NCBI GenBank assembly: GCA_002327905.1
Contig: DCUY01000070.1
Location: 1 to 26,564 of the forward strand
Source of the DNA: Caldifarciminota bacterium UBA2202
Lineage (GTDB): Bacteria; Hydrothermota; 32-111
Length of the DNA: 26,564 bases
Direction of reading: 5' to 3'
In this document: in pieces, positions 23,147-26,564 of the stretch
How positions within the stretch are numbered: position 1 is the first letter of the stretch
Layout: the number at the start of each line of letters is the position of its first letter
The notes under the pieces: model-generated
Seen by the model: the letters and a program-made list of their open reading frames with translations, nothing else
Database searches by the model: none
What the model was told of the DNA's origin: nothing
Translations under genes and position numbers: made by a program

Positions 23147-25705
23147 TTACTCCATTATGCTTTTTCTGATTATTTCAAGCATTTCGTTCCTTGTTTTCAA
23201 ATCTTTTATACTGCCTGAACCGAAATCAGGTCTGCCTCCGCCTTTTCCATTGAAGATTCCGCTTATGTTTTTGATTATTGTTTTTGCGTCATCTTTTGAT
23301 TTCTGGCAGAAGACAATATAAGACATTGAACCGCTATTTATCGCGCCGAGAAATCCTGTTACGGATTCCTCTCTGGATTTAATATTATCCATTATAAGCC
23401 GAAGATTGTCAACAGTCATATTTTCAAATATTTCGATCACATACAATGCCCCTGATTTTCTTTCTGAATTCTTTATGAGTTTCTCCGCTGTTTTGCTTGA
23501 TTCGTCTCTCTCTCTCACCTCTTTTTCCCTGCTTAAATTCTTCAGTTCTTCAGAAATCTTATTTAATTTCAGCAAGGTCTCTCCTGTATCCTTTAATCCG
23601 AGAATCTGATTGACATCAGTAAGAATATCCCTCTCAGACTGATAGATTTTAAGAGCGGCTGATGATGTGACGCACTCGAGACGCCTTATTCCCGCCGCTA
23701 CAGACTGCTCCATCATAATTCTGAAGAGTCCTATCTGGGATGTTCTTGTAACATGAGTTCCTCCGCAGAGCTCCTGCGATATATCGCCTATTGAGACTAC
23801 ACGCACTTTGTCGGAGTATTTTTCCTTAAAAAGAGCCATTGCGCCGCTTCTCACAGCTTCTTCATAATCTTTGCTCTCTGTTATGACGGATAAGTCTCTG
23901 TCAATATTCTCATTAACTGTTTTTTCGACAAGCTTCAACTCTTCGTGTTTCATTTGAGAAAAATGCGTGAAGTCGAACCTGAGCCTATCATCTGCCACAA
24001 ATGAACCTTCCTGCTTTACATGCTCTCCGAGAACCTTTCTTAAAGCATTATGAAGCAGATGCGTGGCAGTGTGGTTTCTCTCTATTCTTCTTCTCTTCAA
24101 AGAATCGACTTCAAGAGTGTATATAACATCTTTCTTCAATTCTCCGGAATTTATTTTTCCGGTCATAATGTTGCCAAGAGGAGATTTTATGCAGTTTTCA
24201 ACAGTCATTTTGAAGCCATCAGCATATATTCTTCCTGAATCTCCTATTTGTCCTCCTGATTCCGCATAAAACGGAGTCTTCTCAAAGAGAACTTCAATTT
24301 TATCAGAGCCGGAATTTCTGAACATTATTGCCTTTGATTCTTCAATCATATTTTCATATCCGGTGAATAATGAAACTGAATCGCTGAACATTGTATAGTC
24401 GGATGAATTCTTCTCTTGAAATTTTTTCACTGAGCGCGACTTGTTCTTCGCCTCTTCAAGAAGTTCATTGAATCTGCATTCATCTACCAACATGAGGTCC
24501 TCTTCAGCCATCTGTTTCACAAGGTCTATTGGAAATCCGAAAGTGTCGTATAGCTGGAATAAAACTTCTCCGGAGATAATCTTCTTGTCTGACCTGTTCT
24601 TTTGAAAATCATACAGCTCAACTCCCTGAGCAATTGTCTTCAAGAATCTCGACTCTTCCGATTCTATTATCTTCTTCACCTTTGAGTGCTCTGACTTCAG
24701 ATTCGCATACTGGGAGGACATATTGTCCGTGACTATATTTGTAAGGTCGTAAAGGAACGGTTTTTCTATTCCTATTTTATATCCGAGTCTCAATGCCCTT
24801 CTCAGTATTCTCCTTATCACATAGCCTCTGCCGTCATTTTCAGGAATAATTCCGTCGCTTATTGTGAATGTGAGAGCTCTCACATGGTCTGCTATTGAAT
24901 TTACCGCATGTGAATGCTTCTCATAATCGATTGAATACTTAAAGCACAACTCTTCAATTATAGGCATGAACAGGTCAGTTTCAAAAATTGTTTTTTTGTT
25001 CTGAAGCACAGAGGCGAGTCTTTCCAGACCCATGCCTGTGTCGATTCCCTTATTCTTAAGAGGATGCCGTTTGCCCTCCATGTCCTGATTGAACTGCGGA
25101 AAGACAATATTCCACACTTCGACAAATCTTTTGCATTCATTTGCAATGGTGCACGGAGTTCTGTCCTCCATTCCTTCTCCGAAATCATAAAATATCTCGC
25201 TTGAAGGACCGCATGCTCCTGTTCCTCCGGCAGGCCCCCAGAAATTCGTCTTATCATCCATTATTATTATTCTCTCTTTTGACAACCCCGTCTCATTATG
25301 CCATATTGCAAACGCAGACGAATCATCCTTATGAACCGTAACATATAAGCGGTTTTTATCAATTGAGAGCGTCTTGGTCAAAAATTCCCACGCCCATGCG
25401 ATTGATTCTCTCTGGAAATAATCACCGAATGAAAAATTGCCGAGCATTTCAAAAAAAGTATCATGAAAAGGAGATTTTCCCACCTCTTCAATATCAACTA
25501 CCCTGAGGCATTTCTGTATTGAAGCGGCGCGCTTGAAATCAACATTGACAAGACCTGCGAACATGGGCTTGAATTGAACCATTCCGGCGACAGTAAAAAG
25601 AAGTGTCGGGTCATTTTCCGGAATTAAAGACGATGAGGGGCAAACTCTGTGTCCGCGCTCTTCGAAAAACTTGAGAAAAGTTTCTCTGATAATTTGAGAT
25701 TTCAT
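23147..25705 (-). CDS. alaS: Alanyl-tRNA synthetase
   Basis: Full-length class II synthetase, 852 aa. The catalytic domain begins IRETFLKFFEERGH and includes FTVAGMVQFKPMF, HDTFFEMLGNFSFGDYF and GTGACGPSSEI. The editing domain has the zinc motifs HTATH (545-549) and CGGTH (647-651). The C-terminal oligomerisation region includes coiled coil (about 690-750) and the glycine-rich GKGGGRPDFGSG. The start overlaps the upstream gene's stop (ATGA, 25702-25705), an unusual partner for alaS. Confidence 0.98.
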   Translation of the reverse strand: MKSQIIRETFLKFFEERGHRVCPSSSLIPENDPTLLFTVAGMVQFKPMFAGLVNVDFKRAASIQKCLRVVDIEEVGKSPFHDTFFEMLGNFSFGDYFQRESIAWAWEFLTKTLSIDKNRLYVTVHKDDSSAFAIWHNETGLSKERIIIMDDKTNFWGPAGGTGACGPSSEIFYDFGEGMEDRTPCTIANECKRFVEVWNIVFPQFNQDMEGKRHPLKNKGIDTGMGLERLASVLQNKKTIFETDLFMPIIEELCFKYSIDYEKHSHAVNSIADHVRALTFTISDGIIPENDGRGYVIRRILRRALRLGYKIGIEKPFLYDLTNIVTDNMSSQYANLKSEHSKVKKIIESEESRFLKTIAQGVELYDFQKNRSDKKIISGEVLFQLYDTFGFPIDLVKQMAEEDLMLVDECRFNELLEEAKNKSRSVKKFQEKNSSDYTMFSDSVSLFTGYENMIEESKAIMFRNSGSDKIEVLFEKTPFYAESGGQIGDSGRIYADGFKMTVENCIKSPLGNIMTGKINSGELKKDVIYTLEVDSLKRRRIERNHTATHLLHNALRKVLGEHVKQEGSFVADDRLRFDFTHFSQMKHEELKLVEKTVNENIDRDLSVITESKDYEEAVRSGAMALFKEKYSDKVRVVSIGDISQELCGGTHVTRTSQIGLFRIMMEQSVAAGIRRLECVTSSAALKIYQSERDILTDVNQILGLKDTGETLLKLNKISEELKNLSREKEVRERDESSKTAEKLIKNSERKSGALYVIEIFENMTVDNLRLIMDNIKSREESVTGFLGAINSGSMSYIVFCQKSKDDAKTIIKNISGIFNGKGGGRPDFGSGSIKDLKTRNEMLEIIRKSIME

Positions 25706-26502
25706 TTGTTATCCTTTATTATATAGCATTTGAAAAATGTCACATAGAACTGCCATTTCAGATAAATGTGCAGAATTGACGCAAGAATGAATATTATACC
25801 GGTGAAATTATGTATGAATATCAGACTTGAAAGAAAATTCGCTTTTATAATTCTGTACTCCGAGAGCACAAGCATTATTGAAGTGAATGCGGTTATTAAG
25901 AATGAAATAAAGAGAAAAACATTCACCCATCTGTTAATTGAACATAATTGTATTTTAATCTTCTTCTTCTTTGAGAAATATGACAGCAATATGGCAAATA
26001 TAAACAAAGGGATAAGTACCATCAGAAAATATTTGTCTTTGAAATTCTTATTTGATGAAGGGCTCTTTTTATTGCCGAAGAGAGATTTTATCTGTTTTTT
26101 ATCCCCCGGATTATTCTCTGAGTTGTCAATGTATGCTCCGTTCTCCGGATATTCAAGAATTACGGCAGAATCGTCATTATTATTCTCCGAAGTATTCTCC
26201 GCCTCTTCACTCTGCTCTCTCTTTCCGTGTTGATTGCCGTTTCCATCTCCCTTTCCGTCTCCATTTGATTCAAACTCATAATTATTCTCTACCTCTTGTT
26301 CACTTACAATCAAGCTTGTATCAGATACTGTAGTGTCCTCTTTTTGTATTTCAGACAAGTCGCAAATATCATTTCCGTCTTCATCAATATATCTGCCGCA
26401 TTTTCCCGGATACGGGTCATTCGTCAGTCCGAACGGACATTCTTCACTGAATAAAAAGATTGTAGAAATCAGCAATAGAGTCAATATCATAACATTTTTC
26501 AT
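25702..26502 (-). CDS. Secreted/membrane protein with CPFG...DPYPGxCGRY motif and haem-like membrane helices
   Basis: 266 aa from the ATG at 26502. That start gives a typical signal peptide (MKNVMILTLLLISTIFLFS); a longer in-frame reading from 26562 runs through the promoter. After cleavage comes ECPFGLTNDPYPGKCGRYID with DEDGNDICD, a cysteine-containing, calcium-loop-like motif that I have seen next to iron-sulfur and redox membrane proteins in anaerobes. A long acidic Asn/Glu/Gly-rich linker follows, then three membrane helices (about 155-175, 190-212, 223-245). His residues in IHNFTG and LHIYLKW recall a DUF4405/cytochrome b-like pair. No cluster motif is complete. Predicted role: periplasm-facing redox or sensing membrane protein, unproven. 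It is followed directly by alaS. Confidence 0.8.
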   Translation of the reverse strand: MKNVMILTLLLISTIFLFSEECPFGLTNDPYPGKCGRYIDEDGNDICDLSEIQKEDTTVSDTSLIVSEQEVENNYEFESNGDGKGDGNGNQHGKREQSEEAENTSENNNDDSAVILEYPENGAYIDNSENNPGDKKQIKSLFGNKKSPSSNKNFKDKYFLMVLIPLFIFAILLSYFSKKKKIKIQLCSINRWVNVFLFISFLITAFTSIMLVLSEYRIIKANFLSSLIFIHNFTGIIFILASILHIYLKWQFYVTFFKCYIIKDNK

Positions 26503-26509
26503 GTTATAT

Positions 26510-26538
26510 AAAATAACATATAAACAATAAAATGTCAA
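26510..26538 (-). promoter_or_regulatory. Promoter of the alaS operon's first gene, near-leaderless
   Basis: TTGACA (26533-26538), 17 bp, TATTTT (26510-26515) on the minus strand. Only 7 nt lie between the -10 box and the ATG at 26502, and no Shine-Dalgarno is present. Confidence 0.55.
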
Positions 26539-26564
26539 TGATAGGTAGAAAGAGCGATGCAATT

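Noticed and set aside
1..26564. CRISPR arrays, insertion sequences, prophage or attachment sites
   Set aside because: No regularly spaced repeats, transposase-like proteins, terminal inverted repeats or duplicated tRNA ends were seen.

Overview
The window is AT-rich bacterial chromosome in which every gene I can support is on the minus strand, so transcription runs from high to low coordinates. There are no transposases, integrases, phage genes or CRISPR repeats. The gene set points to an anaerobic bacterium: an NfnAB/SudAB-type ferredoxin-NADP(H) flavoprotein pair, a membrane pyrophosphatase, clostridial-type ferredoxins and a DUF362 iron-sulfur protein. A bacterial (group II-like) geranylgeranylglyceryl phosphate synthase, a geranylgeranyl reductase, and small proteins that resemble families I associate with Bacteroidota-like lineages suggest the FCB superphylum, perhaps an uncultured Cloacimonadota- or Delongbacteria-like group. 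This placement is inference only.

Layout, in the direction of transcription. (1) 26.5-15.2 kb is one long, tightly packed gene run: a secreted/membrane protein with haem-like histidines, alaS, a small 2[4Fe-4S] ferredoxin, geranylgeranyl reductase, GGGP synthase, ispE, spoVG, tRNA-Gln, prs, rplY (ctc), pth (frameshifted), rpsF, ssb, rpsR, rplI and a DUF3307 membrane protein. (2) 15.2-13.96 kb is an ornithine aminotransferase with its own promoter. (3) 13.91-13.66 kb is a tRNA-Gly, -Cys, -Leu operon, followed by about 310 bp without genes that holds two hairpins and a promoter. (4) 13.35-9.84 kb is a three-gene operon: a cysteine-rich zinc-ribbon-like protein, SudB/NfnA, and SudA/NfnB. (5) 9.72-5.36 kb is DUF362 ferredoxin-like protein, TPR protein, rimO. 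(6) 5.30-2.44 kb is an Orn/Lys/Arg decarboxylase with two unknown partners. (7) 2.37-0.15 kb is the membrane pyrophosphatase, followed by tRNA-Ser.

How the genes work together. Ferredoxin, GGR, GGGPS and IspE form a contiguous isoprenoid/ether-lipid module: IspE supplies MEP-pathway precursors, GGGPS joins a prenyl chain to glycerol-1-phosphate, and GGR, probably fed by the adjacent ferredoxin, saturates prenyl chains. This is archaeal-type lipid chemistry in a bacterial operon. The Sud/Nfn operon balances NADH, NADPH and ferredoxin pools. The pyrophosphatase recovers energy from pyrophosphate as an ion gradient.

The main oddities are: a probable AUU start codon on the sudA-like gene, whose real N-terminus carries a zinc-ribbon module also found twice in the upstream partner gene; a pth gene split by a one-base frameshift at a nine-base homopolymer; two genes whose promoters sit so close to the start codon that the transcripts look leaderless; and a set of sigma70-like promoters that nearly all have a 16-bp spacer.
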